From: Palsa-1392 sp036490335
GTDB taxonomy: Bacteria > Verrucomicrobiota > Verrucomicrobiia > Chthoniobacterales > UBA10450
NCBI GenBank assembly: GCA_036490335.1
Contig: DASXEB010000005.1
Location: forward strand, 1-64,000
DNA: 64,000 nt
Reading direction: 5' to 3'
Part shown: positions 31,680 to 39,993 of the stretch, in pieces
Layout: each line of letters starts with the position of its first letter
How positions within the stretch are numbered: the first letter of the stretch is position 1
The notes under the pieces: model-generated
Told to the model about the DNA's origin: nothing
The model's input: the letters and a program-made list of their open reading frames with translations, nothing else
Database searches by the model: none
Made by a program: the position numbers and the translations under genes

Positions 31680-32852
31680 ATGAAGCGCAAGAAAATCGTC
31701 GTTACGGGCTTCATGGGGTCGATGCCGATCGCGGGCGTGATCTGGCAGCATGTCCATTACGTCGTCGGACTGCAGCGGCTCGGGCACGAAGTTTACTACA
31801 TCGAAGATTCGGCGCGGCTGCCCTACAACCCGCAGACCTTCGAGGTCACGGAGGAATTCGATTACGCCGCGCAAGTCCTGGCCCAACTGGCGAGCGAGTT
31901 TGAATTCGAAGGCCGCTGGGGATTTTGCGCCCGCTATCTGCCGAAGCTGCCGACCGCCGGCCTCCGCCTAACGAGAATAAGACAACTCTACCGCGAAGCC
32001 GACGCCATCCTCAACGTCTGCGGCACGCAGGAATTCAACGACGACCTGCTCAAGAGCGAGCGCATCCTTTACGTCGAGAGCGACCCGGGCGTCGAGCAGA
32101 TCAAAGTCGATAGCGGCGTCCAACCGACCATCGATTACCTCGCCAAACACCGCGCCCTTTTCACCTTTGGCGAGAACATCGGCACCGACCGCTTCCCCGT
32201 CCCGCTCCACAAACTGAAATGGCTCCCCACCCGCCAGCCGGTCGTGACCGATCTCTGGAAAACCTCGCGCACGCCTAACGACACCGCCGTCTTCACCTCC
32301 ATCGCCAACTGGTCCACCAGCGGCCTCAAGGACATCGAGTGGCGCGGCGAAAAATACCTCTGGAGCAAATCGCGCGAGTTCCTCCGCTTCGTCGCCGCGC
32401 CGAAGAAATCCGGCGAACCCTTCGAGCTCGCGACCGAGATCCGCGACGAGAAGACGCGCGCAAAGTTCCTCGCCCACGGCTGGCGCTTCACCAGCCCGAA
32501 CGAAATGAGCGTCAACTACTGGGACTACCGCGACTACATCCGCCGCTCCAAAGGCGAGTTCACCGTCGCGAAAGACCAATACGTGCGGCTGCGCACGGGC
32601 TGGTTCAGCGACCGCAGCGCCTGCTACCTCGCGGCCGGCCGGCCCGTCATCACCCAGCAGACCGGCTTCACCGACCACTACGGCGGCGCGGGCGGACTCT
32701 TCGCCTTCGAGTCGCTGGCCGAAATCGCCGAAGCCGTCCGCGCCATCAACGCCGACTACCGCCGGCAGAGCCGCGCCGCCCGCGCGATCGCGCGCGAAGT
32801 CTTCGAAGCCGAGAAAGTGCTGGCCGACCTGCTCGACCGCGCGGGGGTGTAG
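31680..32852 (+). CDS. Glycosyltransferase-like protein (GT-B fold)
   Basis: This 390-residue protein starts MKRKKIVVTGFMGSMPIAGV with VHYVVGLQRLGHEVYYIEDS, a Rossmann-like N-terminal domain. The C-terminal domain has WFSDRSACYLAAGRPVITQQTGFTDHYGGAGGLFAFESLAEIAEAV, the nucleotide-sugar region of GT4-type enzymes. The donor and acceptor are unknown. The residues LRLTRIRQ are encoded by a 17-base extended motif copy (31967-31983). The 3' end (coding EKVLADLLDRAG) is duplicated after hairpin D, so the original C-terminus may have been longer. Confidence 0.75.
   Translation: MKRKKIVVTGFMGSMPIAGVIWQHVHYVVGLQRLGHEVYYIEDSARLPYNPQTFEVTEEFDYAAQVLAQLASEFEFEGRWGFCARYLPKLPTAGLRLTRIRQLYREADAILNVCGTQEFNDDLLKSERILYVESDPGVEQIKVDSGVQPTIDYLAKHRALFTFGENIGTDRFPVPLHKLKWLPTRQPVVTDLWKTSRTPNDTAVFTSIANWSTSGLKDIEWRGEKYLWSKSREFLRFVAAPKKSGEPFELATEIRDEKTRAKFLAHGWRFTSPNEMSVNYWDYRDYIRRSKGEFTVAKDQYVRLRTGWFSDRSACYLAAGRPVITQQTGFTDHYGGAGGLFAFESLAEIAEAVRAINADYRRQSRAARAIAREVFEAEKVLADLLDRAGV
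31967..31983 (+). repeat. Extended 17-base motif copy 2 (glycosyltransferase-like gene)
   Basis: CCTAACGAGAATAAGAC lies inside the gene 31680-32852, read in a frame that gives LTRIRQ instead of PNENK. It is identical to the copies in dnaX and upstream of the AP2-like gene. Confidence 0.9.
32814..32845 (+). repeat. 32-bp direct repeat, first copy (inside the gene end)
   Basis: The sequence aaagtgctggccgacctgct, with a further 12 bases to GCGGG, recurs exactly at 32966-32997. The two copies flank a small hairpin and CACGAAG hairpin D. The duplicated segment encodes the last residues of the glycosyltransferase-like protein. Confidence 0.9.
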
Positions 32853-32877
32853 GACCGGCTTCCCAGCCGGAAATTTC

Positions 32878-32960
32878 ACCACGAAAGGCACGAAGAACAC
32901 GAAGATTGGGAGAAACCAAGCATCCCTTCCCCGCTTCGTGCCCTTCGTGTTCTTCGTGGT
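32878..32960. repeat. CACGAAG hairpin D
   Basis: The arms accacgaaaggcacgaagaa and TTCGTGCCCTTCGTGTTC with TTCGTGGT enclose about 35 bp. A smaller perfect hairpin ccggcttcccagccgg precedes it at 32855-32870. The element lies between two copies of a 32-bp direct repeat. Confidence 0.85.
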
Positions 32961-32965
32961 GCGAA

Positions 32966-32997
32966 AAAGTGCTGGCCGACCTGCTCGACCGCGCGGG
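32966..32997 (+). repeat. 32-bp direct repeat, second copy
   Basis: It is identical over 32 bases to 32814-32845, and after it the sequence reads on as GINPRYG in the original frame before the next gene's stop at 33010. It therefore looks like the original 3' end of the glycosyltransferase gene displaced by about 150 bp. Confidence 0.9.
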
Positions 32998-33009
32998 AAT
33001 CAATCCGCG

Positions 33010-34770
33010 CTACGGGACGACGGTGAGGGTAAGATCGTTCCCATCGCCGCCTTCGTAGCTGGCTTGCAGCTTGGTGTTGCCGACGGTAAGGACGGCGCCG
33101 TCGGCGAGGTTGGCGAAGGTGCCGGTGGCCCGTGTGCTCGCGGTATTGCTGATGACGGTAGAGCTGACGCCGGCTTTGAGTTTGCCCTGCACTATGGCTA
33201 CGAGGTTGAATTGCGCCCCGCTCGCGATCGTGACGCCGTTGGCCACCACTTCGTCATTGGCTGACTTCTTCTTGCTCGCCTGCAAGGCGCAGGTGTAGGT
33301 GGCGTCGGCGTTGAAGGTGAGGGCGCTGGCCAGGCTGAGCGTGGTCGGTTGCTTCGCGGCTACGCTCGGGGCGAGGAAGGCTCCGCTGCCGCTGCCGGTG
33401 CCGAGGGTCACCGAGCCGGTGAGCGCGCCCTGGCCGCCAAGGGTGCCGGCGTTCACATTCACGCTTCCGCTGCCCGTGGCTGAACCTTGTTTGTTATTAG
33501 TCAGGAGCACGCCGGCCTTCACTGCTGTCGGGCCGGTGTAGGTGTTGTTCCCGCTCAAGGTGAGTGTGCCGCTACCGCTTTTGGTCACGCCGCCAGTGCC
33601 TGAGATGACGCCCGAAAAGGCGGTGCTCTGGTTGTTGCTCCCGATGGTGAGGGTGTTGGCTCCCAGCAGGACAGAGCCTTTGCCGGCCAGCGAGCCAATC
33701 GTTACTCCCGGCGCTTTGTGGGTGCTGAGGTCCAGCTCGGCATTGCCGGTGAGAGTAATGCTGGCTGTGCCGCCCGTGGATGTCTTGGTAAAGATGACCT
33801 CGCCACCCTCGGAGCCGCCTTTTCCGCCTTTGGCTGTGATCCTGGAGGCAGCCGCGGTGGCGGAGTCCTCGAAGGTCAGCGAGCAGCCGAGCAATCCCGC
33901 GCCCATCCCGCCATTGACAACAAAGGTGCCGTTCTCGGCCGTGGCGTCGCCGTCGAACTCGATGACGCCGCCTGCCTCGTTGCTGCTTCCCCCGACCGCA
34001 GAGTAATAGCCTTCCCCCGCGCTGCCATAGTCCTGGAACGCAATGCTGCTGCCGAACGTCCGCTGCCCGCCTGCGCAGGTCGCCACGGCATGATCGCCCG
34101 TGGCGCGGTCGGCAATGTAGAGTGCGGCGCCATTGTTAAGAGTGAATGTCGCATTGGCCGCCGTCGCGTCCTCGTAGACGCCGACCAACGCGCTCAGACT
34201 GGCGGTAATCGTGGCATTCCCTGCCGAAGTGGAATCCCAGAAAAACAGCTGAGCCTGGGATGTGGCTCCATCGGTAAGATCGAAGACCGCCGAGCCCGCC
34301 GAAGAGGAATCGTTGAAGGTGATAAATCCGCCGTCGCTGCTAAAGTTGGTCAAATTTCCGGCAGTAGCTCCATTGGAAAAATATATGGCTCCATAATTAT
34401 TTCCGGTCGTCGGAGTGACGAATGATTGAACAATCTCGGAATTGTTTACGATCCCCAAGCCGCTCAAAAACAAGTTATATATTTCGACGCTGATAGTGTA
34501 GGCGGGGGCGCTATTGTCAAAGACGATCCTATCAACTTCGTCAACGGAACTGTCGATGAAAAGATTGGTCACATTCGAAGCGCCGAAGGTCGCAATGTCG
34601 GACGAGCTATTTGGCACCGTATTGGGCGTCCAATTCGCCGCGGTGTTCCAATCATCGCTGGTCGGAGTCTGACTCCACGTCGCGCTGCCGGCGAGAGAAG
34701 GCCGCTGCGCGGCCAAGAGAAGCAGCGCAGCGGCGGTTAGGATCGCGAATTTCTTCGATGGTATACTCAT
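33010..34770 (-). CDS. Secreted protein with autotransporter-associated beta-strand repeats
   Basis: The start at 34770 begins a signal peptide (MSIPSKKFAILTAAALLLLA), giving 586 residues; the open frame upstream is not coherent with it. The mature start GSATWSQTPTSDDWNTAANWTPNTVPNSS is typical of Verrucomicrobiota surface proteins. Many short beta repeats follow, and the motif SGSGTLTLSGNNTYTGPTAV is the autotransporter-associated (PATR) repeat. No C-terminal beta-barrel is present, so this is the passenger type, released or anchored in another way. The gene has no CCTAACGA copy. Confidence 0.8.
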   Translation of the reverse strand: MSIPSKKFAILTAAALLLLAAQRPSLAGSATWSQTPTSDDWNTAANWTPNTVPNSSSDIATFGASNVTNLFIDSSVDEVDRIVFDNSAPAYTISVEIYNLFLSGLGIVNNSEIVQSFVTPTTGNNYGAIYFSNGATAGNLTNFSSDGGFITFNDSSSAGSAVFDLTDGATSQAQLFFWDSTSAGNATITASLSALVGVYEDATAANATFTLNNGAALYIADRATGDHAVATCAGGQRTFGSSIAFQDYGSAGEGYYSAVGGSSNEAGGVIEFDGDATAENGTFVVNGGMGAGLLGCSLTFEDSATAAASRITAKGGKGGSEGGEVIFTKTSTGGTASITLTGNAELDLSTHKAPGVTIGSLAGKGSVLLGANTLTIGSNNQSTAFSGVISGTGGVTKSGSGTLTLSGNNTYTGPTAVKAGVLLTNNKQGSATGSGSVNVNAGTLGGQGALTGSVTLGTGSGSGAFLAPSVAAKQPTTLSLASALTFNADATYTCALQASKKKSANDEVVANGVTIASGAQFNLVAIVQGKLKAGVSSTVISNTASTRATGTFANLADGAVLTVGNTKLQASYEGGDGNDLTLTVVP

Positions 34771-35233
34771 AGCTAACTCTGCAGAAACGCGATGACCTGA
34801 TGGCTCACACAGTCGTGAGGCACGATTTTGGTGTCTTGCGTGTGCCAGTAATCGAAAGCATGTAGGGACGCCCATGTCGTTGTATTCGTCTTTGAATTCG
34901 TCCGGTGCAATCAGCACCACTGTCGCAGGGTCGCCGCCAGTCGCCAACAGCAAAGTAGGCGGACAACTTGAAGCGACGGAAGCGATGTCCGGTATCGTGT
35001 ATTCGTCGATTTCCACCGTGGGAAATTTGGCGTGCAAAGCTATTTTCATATTCTCTGCTTGCTGATGTGGCACCGGTTGCCGAGAGGGATGGGCGACGGG
35101 ACATCACGATCGTGGGGAGGTGGAAACTGCGATGTCCTTCGTGTCGTCAGGAAACCCTCTTCGGCGCCTGATTCCCGGCCGGGCTCCAATTCCTCCCCCG
35201 GCATCACCTTGCCTGGCCACGCGAACAATGCCT
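34771..35233. other. Stretch without an assigned gene
   Basis: The minus-strand open frame continues upstream of the 34770 start to 35073 (with segments such as ATVVLIAPDEFKDEYNDMGV) without a stop. This could be the remnant of another gene fused in frame, but I recognise no family. Other frames are equally open. I see no RNA gene or strong hairpin here. Confidence 0.4.
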
Positions 35234-35605
35234 TCACCCCGCGTGGCGCGGTGCCCGGGGAGCACGCGGCGCACTCGCTTGCGGCTTTTGGAAGAGGAGC
35301 GCGCGCACCTCGGCCTCGGCCCCTTTGCGGGGGAGACCAAGCAGTTTTTCCAGCTCGAGAATCGTCAGGTCGAGAGCGCTGGCCAGGGATCGGCGGGTCG
35401 CTTCGCTCAAGGGGCGGCGCTGCGCCCGGCTCAGGACGCGATCGAGCCGCCGCTTCGCCGCCGGCAGGCTTTGGTGGTGGCCTTCTGCCTCCAGCGCGGC
35501 GATGAAGCGTGCGAGCAGGGCGCCTCGGGAAAGGCCGCGCCATTTGCGCCGTTTTTCCAGACGGTCGACCAGGTAATTCCTGAGGAGGAAGGAACGGGCG
35601 TGCAT
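35234..35605 (-). CDS. Hypothetical helical protein, 123 residues
   Basis: From ATG 35605 the protein reads MHARSFLLRNYLVDRLEKRR, then helical stretches (GALLARFIAALEAEGHHQSL, SALDLTILELEKLLGL). It is arginine- and leucine-rich and looks like a small DNA- or RNA-binding helical bundle. No family was recognised. The longer frame upstream (to 35752) adds low-complexity residues and is not used. It diverges from the repeat tract and module copy B. Confidence 0.5.
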   Translation of the reverse strand: MHARSFLLRNYLVDRLEKRRKWRGLSRGALLARFIAALEAEGHHQSLPAAKRRLDRVLSRAQRRPLSEATRRSLASALDLTILELEKLLGLPRKGAEAEVRALLFQKPQASAPRAPRAPRHAG

Positions 35606-35809
35606 GATTCGCGGCGGGTTTTTTGGCGATTCTTGCGGTTTTGCCAAAATTGCCAAGCAGAAAATTTGTCGCCAGATGTCGAAAAATGTCCCTTCCCTGC
35701 GCCCCATCCGGCGTGGTTGATTGTGGGCGTGTTCGCGATTTCCCTGCCTCATATCTTTGCGCCAGTGACCGGCGAAACGGTGCGCTTTGCGGCCCCATTT
35801 GCGTCGCTC

Positions 35810-36075
35810 AGGACGTGTCCCGAGCCGCTCAGGACAAGGACCGATCTCCTCAGGGCAAGTCCCGCGTCGTTTGGGACAAGAACCGGACCGCAGCTACCGT
35901 GTCCCGAACGGCTCAGGAGATGTCCCGAGGGGCTTTGGACAATGTTTCGGCGCCCCGGGACGGCGCCGGCGCGGCGCGGGACAATGTTTCCATCGCTCGG
36001 AGCAAGGTTTCCGGGATTCGGGACATGGACCGAGGCGCTCCGGCCATGTCTCAAACGGCTCGCGACATGTCCTGA
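35810..36075. repeat. Degenerate short-repeat tract upstream of module copy B
   Basis: The words GGACA(A/T)G or GGACATG, followed by (T/G)(C/T)CCG, recur about ten times at intervals of 20-30 bp (for example ctcaggacgtgtcccgagcc). In one plus frame the tract reads as units like RAAQDKDRSPQGK. All frames are open over it for lack of stops, so I call no gene. It occupies most of 35606-36172, and the gene 36173-36868 begins about 100 bp later. A tract of different sequence takes the same position before module copy A. Confidence 0.7.
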
Positions 36076-36172
36076 GCCAGGCAGTTTCCGCCTAAAAGCG
36101 CCCTCCGCGCCAATTTTTCAGCATCCCACCCGGGACAACAACAATAACAACCTAACAAAGGAGTGAACAAAT

Positions 36173-36868
36173 ATGTCAGTTCAACGTTACTTCCCTTCCA
36201 CTGAAGGGGACCAAATCATGTGGTTTAATAACCTGGCATCGAAGATCGCCGCTTATTACACCGCACTCGGGATCGGCACGGCCGACCAGGCCATGCTCAC
36301 GAGCGTGCTGGCGTGGCTCGTCTGGAGCTGGGCCATCTACCTGCCGGCCCGCCGGCACGAAGGCCCGGCCGCGACCGCCTGGCGCAACCGCCTCGCGAGC
36401 AGCCCGGCCGACCCCGGCAACACGACCACGCCGCCCGCCCCGGCCACCCTCACCCCGCCCACCGGCGCCGCCTTTGTCGGCATGCTCACCTGGCTCTTCG
36501 ACCAGATCGCCATCTGGAAAAAAGCCCCCGGTTACACCGACACGATAGGCGAAGACCTCGGCATCATCGGTCCCGAGATGCCGCCGTCCGACCCGACGGC
36601 CACACCGACCGCCAAAGCCGAGGTGCGTCCCGGGGAGGTCATCCTCACCTTCTCCAAGAGAGGACACATGGGGGTCTGGATCGAGAGCCAGGTGGGGAGC
36701 GAGACCGCCTGGAGCTTCCTCGCGATCGACACCACCATCCCCTACAACGACACCCGGCCCTTAAAGGTGCCCGGCCAACCCGAGATGCGCCGCTACCGGC
36801 TTTGCTACTGGGACAACGCCCCAAGCAACGCCTTCTGCGACACGATCGAGGTGACCTTCGGCGGCTAG
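36173..36868 (+). CDS. Two-part protein of the repeated S74 module, copy B
   Basis: The start ATG at 36173 follows a good ribosome site (aaaggagtgaacaaat). The 231-residue protein has N-terminal helices (NNLASKIAAYYTALGIGTAD, SVLAWLVWSWAIYLPARRHE), a proline-rich hinge (PPAPATLTPPTG), a second helical block with GEDLGIIGPEMPPSDP, and a beta domain (VRPGEVILTFSKRGHMGVWI to the RRYRLCYWDN strand). The arrangement parallels 20944-21675. The function is unknown; proximity to an S74 fibre gene, about 170 bp upstream of it, suggests a role in the same surface structure. Confidence 0.7.
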   Translation: MSVQRYFPSTEGDQIMWFNNLASKIAAYYTALGIGTADQAMLTSVLAWLVWSWAIYLPARRHEGPAATAWRNRLASSPADPGNTTTPPAPATLTPPTGAAFVGMLTWLFDQIAIWKKAPGYTDTIGEDLGIIGPEMPPSDPTATPTAKAEVRPGEVILTFSKRGHMGVWIESQVGSETAWSFLAIDTTIPYNDTRPLKVPGQPEMRRYRLCYWDNAPSNAFCDTIEVTFGG

Positions 36869-37038
36869 GCCGTCCGGCTGTTCCGGGCTGCGGCGAACGG
36901 GAAAATTCGCCGCGGCCATCCCCCGGCTCGCGCCACGCTCTCCGCCGCGACTCCTCGCGCCTAACGAGTAAAGGCCTGCACCGCGCGGCGCGAAATTAAG
37001 CTTGCCTTCGCGCCGCCCCTTTTGGCAGGCTCGAAGGC

Positions 37039-38253
37039 ATGAAAACATCCCGCGTCTCCGCTTTTGGCCTCCTCGCCGCGCTCGTCCTTGTGCCCTGTCT
37101 GGTTTTCGCCGTCCAGCCGCCGCCCGGTGGCGGCTATCCCGGCGACAACACCGCCTTGGGCGACGACGCGCTCTACAGCCTGGCCGGAGGGTCCCAGGAA
37201 ACGGCGCTTGGCTACCATGCCCTTTACTCTGACGTCGACGGCATCGAAAACACGGCGGTGGGCGCAAATACGCTCGCGGCCAACACCCATGGATATGACA
37301 ACGCGGCCTTGGGCGTCTTCGCACTCACCTCCAATACCACCGGCTTCGATAACGACGCCCTCGGCCGGGATGCGTTGTATGCGAACACCACCGGCGCCGG
37401 GAATTGCGCGGTGGGCGATAATGCCCTCGAGAGAAGCACTACCGGCAACACGAACTGCGCCTTTGGCAACGGCGCCATGGGTCTCCTCATCACAGGCAGC
37501 AGTAATGTGGCCATCGGCCCCGGCGCCCTGGGGTTGGCCAAAAGCTCCAATTACAATATCGCCATCGGCTATGCTGCCTTCAGCTCGCCCCTGCCGGGCA
37601 CCCAGAACATCGCCATTGGCTACGAAGCCGGCCAGGCCCTGAACAAAGGCAGCAACAATATAATGATCGCCAACGCCGGGTCCAAGCGGGACGACGGTGT
37701 CATCCGGGTCGGCACCGCCGGCACCCGGACCGCAGCCTACATCGCCGGCATCGCCGGGACCACCGTGCCCAGCGGCGCGGCCGTCGTGGTCGGCAGCGAC
37801 GGGCAGCTCGGTGTCATGACTTCCTCCGCCCGCTTCAAGGATGACATCCAGCCGATGAAAGATGCGAGCGAAGCGATCCTCTCGCTCCAACCGGTCACCT
37901 TCCGATACAAGAAAGAGCTGGACTCGTTAGGCACGCCGCAATTCGGCTTGGTCGCCGAGCAGGTGGCGAAGGTCGATCCCGATCTCGTCGCGCGTGACGA
38001 AGGCGGCAAGCCTTACACCGTGCGCTACGAAGCGGTGAACGCGATGTTGCTCAACGAATTCCTGAAGGAGCATCGCAAGGTGGAGGAGCAGACGGGAATC
38101 AATCGCGCGCAGGCGGCGAAGATCGAGACGCTGGAGAAGAGCGTGAGCCGGTTGGTGGCGGCGGTGCAGGCGCAGGGGGCGGAGATCGGGAAAGTAAGCG
38201 CGCAGGTGCGGGCGAGCGCGCTGCCTGCGCGCCTGGTCGTCGGCGGCGAGTGA
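37039..38253 (+). CDS. Secreted YadA-head-like protein with S74 chaperone domain, copy B
   Basis: This 404-residue paralogue of 17791-19002 has a signal peptide (ending VFA), the mature start VQPPPGGGYPGDNTALGDDA, nine or so repeats of the NTAVGxxxL type, then TSSARFKDDIQPMKDASEAI, the S74 block with LDSLGTPQFGLVAEQVAKVD, and a coiled coil. The S74 catalytic serine and lysine candidates lie in SSARFKDDI. Except for the motif-rich C-terminal block, the two copies differ much in the repeats. A motif copy lies at 37924 in exactly the DSLG position (copy A's copy is at 18107). Confidence 0.82.
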   Translation: MKTSRVSAFGLLAALVLVPCLVFAVQPPPGGGYPGDNTALGDDALYSLAGGSQETALGYHALYSDVDGIENTAVGANTLAANTHGYDNAALGVFALTSNTTGFDNDALGRDALYANTTGAGNCAVGDNALERSTTGNTNCAFGNGAMGLLITGSSNVAIGPGALGLAKSSNYNIAIGYAAFSSPLPGTQNIAIGYEAGQALNKGSNNIMIANAGSKRDDGVIRVGTAGTRTAAYIAGIAGTTVPSGAAVVVGSDGQLGVMTSSARFKDDIQPMKDASEAILSLQPVTFRYKKELDSLGTPQFGLVAEQVAKVDPDLVARDEGGKPYTVRYEAVNAMLLNEFLKEHRKVEEQTGINRAQAAKIETLEKSVSRLVAAVQAQGAEIGKVSAQVRASALPARLVVGGE

Positions 38254-38260
38254 GATTTCT

Positions 38261-38345
38261 TTTTGTAGGGCGGGCGCTCCCCCTGCCCCGCCGTGGGATT
38301 TTGGAGGCGGAAACGGAGGCAACCGGAGCGGTCGCCCTACAAAAG
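38261..38345. repeat. Intergenic hairpin, GTAGGGCG type
   Basis: The arms at 38261-38287 (ttttgtagggcgggcgctcc and on) and 38318-38345 (ggcaaccggagcggtcgccc and on to CTACAAAAG) are complementary over about 27 bp with some mismatches, around a 30-bp loop. It follows the S74 gene stop by only a few bases, so it could terminate that transcript. It is a separate family from the CACGAAG hairpins. Confidence 0.75.
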
Positions 38346-38493
38346 CCTCCCGGGCGCGAAGCAAAGCCGCTGAGACCGAATTATCGCTGCCACGTCGCGA
38401 CCATGACTGAACGTTTCCGCGCGTCGCGCATCTAACGCTCGATTGAGTTTTACAGCGGGAAGCTTCCGATTGATCTTCCCGCTCCTTTTTTTA

Positions 38494-39993
38494 ATGCTCC
38501 GCTTTCCATTTCTTCTTTGCGCGCTCCTCTTCCTCGCCGCCGCGAGCGCGCAGGCCCAGCCTAACGAACGCATCCAGACGAGCCTCGTCCGCATTACCGC
38601 GACCGACGTCGAGCCGGATTATCGCGCGCCCTGGAATTCCGGCCAGATCGAGCGCGGGGTCGGCGCCGGGTTTGTGATCGATGGCCAGCGCATCCTGACC
38701 AACGCGCACGTCGTGAGCAACAGCCGCTTCCTCACCGTGGAGCGGGAGGGCGATCCGAATAAGTATCCCGCGACGGTGCAGTTTGTGGCGCACGATTGCG
38801 ACCTCGCGACGGTGCAGGTGGCGAATCCCGGTTTTTGGAAAGGGATGAAGCCGCTCGAGTTTAACGGCATCCCGGAGCTGGAATCGACGGTCTCGGCTTA
38901 CGGTTATCCGATCGGCGGCGAGCGCATGTCGGTCACGACCGGGATCGTGTCGCGGATCGACTTCAATCTTTACACTCATTCGGCGATCGATTCGCATCTC
39001 GCGATCCAGATCAGCGCGCAGATCAATCCCGGGAACAGCGGCGGACCGGTGCTGCAAAACGGCAAGGTGGTCGGGGTGGCGTTCCAGGGTTACAGCGGCG
39101 ACATCGCGCAGGGGGTCGCCTACATGATCCCGACGCCGGTGATCCGGCGTTTCCTGACCGACATCAAGGATGGGCATTACGATCGCTACGTCGATCTCGG
39201 GATCACTTATTCGAAGCTGCAAAATCCAGCGCAGCGCCGTTACCTTGGCCTAACGACTAACGATCGCGGCATTCTCGTGGACACGGTGATCGATGCCGGG
39301 CCTTGCGGGAAGATTTTGCACGACGGCGATGTGCTGCTGGCGATCGATGGCCACGCAATCGCGAGCGACGCCTTTGTCGAATACGAAGGCGAGCGGGTGC
39401 AGATGCCGGAGGTGGTGGAGCGGAAGTTCAAAGGCGACAAGGTGAAGCTCGATCTCTTGCGCGATCACAAACCGATGTCGGTCGAGATCACGCTCGGCTC
39501 GGTCTGGCCCTACTTCTTGCAGGGGCACAGCTACGACATCCGGCCGCGCTATGTGCTCTACGGCGGTCTGCTGTTTCAGCCGATGTCGCTCGATCTGATC
39601 GAGGCTTATCACATCAGCGATCTGCGGGTGCGGCACTTTTTCGATTTCTTTGTCTCCGAGCAAATTTATCTGCAGCATCCCGAGGTCATCATCCTGACGA
39701 ACATCCTGCCCGACCCGATCAACAGTTACCTCAACTCGTATCGCGACAGCATCGTGGACGAAATTAACGGCCAGAAAATCGGCACCCTCCAGGACCTCGC
39801 GCGCGCCTTCGCGCAACCGGCCGGGCGTTTCGTGGTCAAGATGGTCGGCGACGGTCCGCCGCTCGTGCTCGACGCGAAACAAGTCGAGTCCGCGCGCGAG
39901 CGGATCAAGCAACGCTACAATGTTTTCTCGGAGGAAAATCTCGACGAACAGCCGCCGGCGAAAACTTCCGTCGCGGCCAAGGATCACAGTTGA
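38494..39993 (+). CDS. Deg-like serine protease with PDZ domain(s)
   Basis: From ATG 38494 the 499-residue protein has a signal peptide (LLCALLFLAAASAQA). The trypsin-like triad is complete: histidine 72 in TNAHVV, aspartate 103 in HDCDLA and serine 182 in GNSGGP. A PDZ domain follows (GILVDTVIDAGPCGKILHDGDVLLAIDG), and the C-terminal 200 residues may hold a second PDZ-like domain (LVLD tail). It resembles the plant/bacterial Deg group with PDZ-like repeats. The 3' end overlaps the next ATG, so the two genes are translationally coupled. A motif copy encodes PNE just after the signal cleavage site. Confidence 0.88.
   Translation: MLRFPFLLCALLFLAAASAQAQPNERIQTSLVRITATDVEPDYRAPWNSGQIERGVGAGFVIDGQRILTNAHVVSNSRFLTVEREGDPNKYPATVQFVAHDCDLATVQVANPGFWKGMKPLEFNGIPELESTVSAYGYPIGGERMSVTTGIVSRIDFNLYTHSAIDSHLAIQISAQINPGNSGGPVLQNGKVVGVAFQGYSGDIAQGVAYMIPTPVIRRFLTDIKDGHYDRYVDLGITYSKLQNPAQRRYLGLTTNDRGILVDTVIDAGPCGKILHDGDVLLAIDGHAIASDAFVEYEGERVQMPEVVERKFKGDKVKLDLLRDHKPMSVEITLGSVWPYFLQGHSYDIRPRYVLYGGLLFQPMSLDLIEAYHISDLRVRHFFDFFVSEQIYLQHPEVIILTNILPDPINSYLNSYRDSIVDEINGQKIGTLQDLARAFAQPAGRFVVKMVGDGPPLVLDAKQVESARERIKQRYNVFSEENLDEQPPAKTSVAAKDHS

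Noticed and set aside
31661..31680. TATAAT just before the start codon of the glycosyltransferase-like gene as a promoter
   Set aside because: It overlaps the ATG and is part of a partial hairpin arm, leaving no room for a transcript leader.
34771..35073. N-terminal extension of the beta-strand-repeat protein
   Set aside because: A complete signal peptide starts at 34770, so the upstream residues would block export; kept only as an unassigned stretch.
35120..36166. Long plus-strand frame over the repeat tract
   Set aside because: Open only because of the repeats; it changes character from one end to the other and has no recognisable domain or ribosome site.
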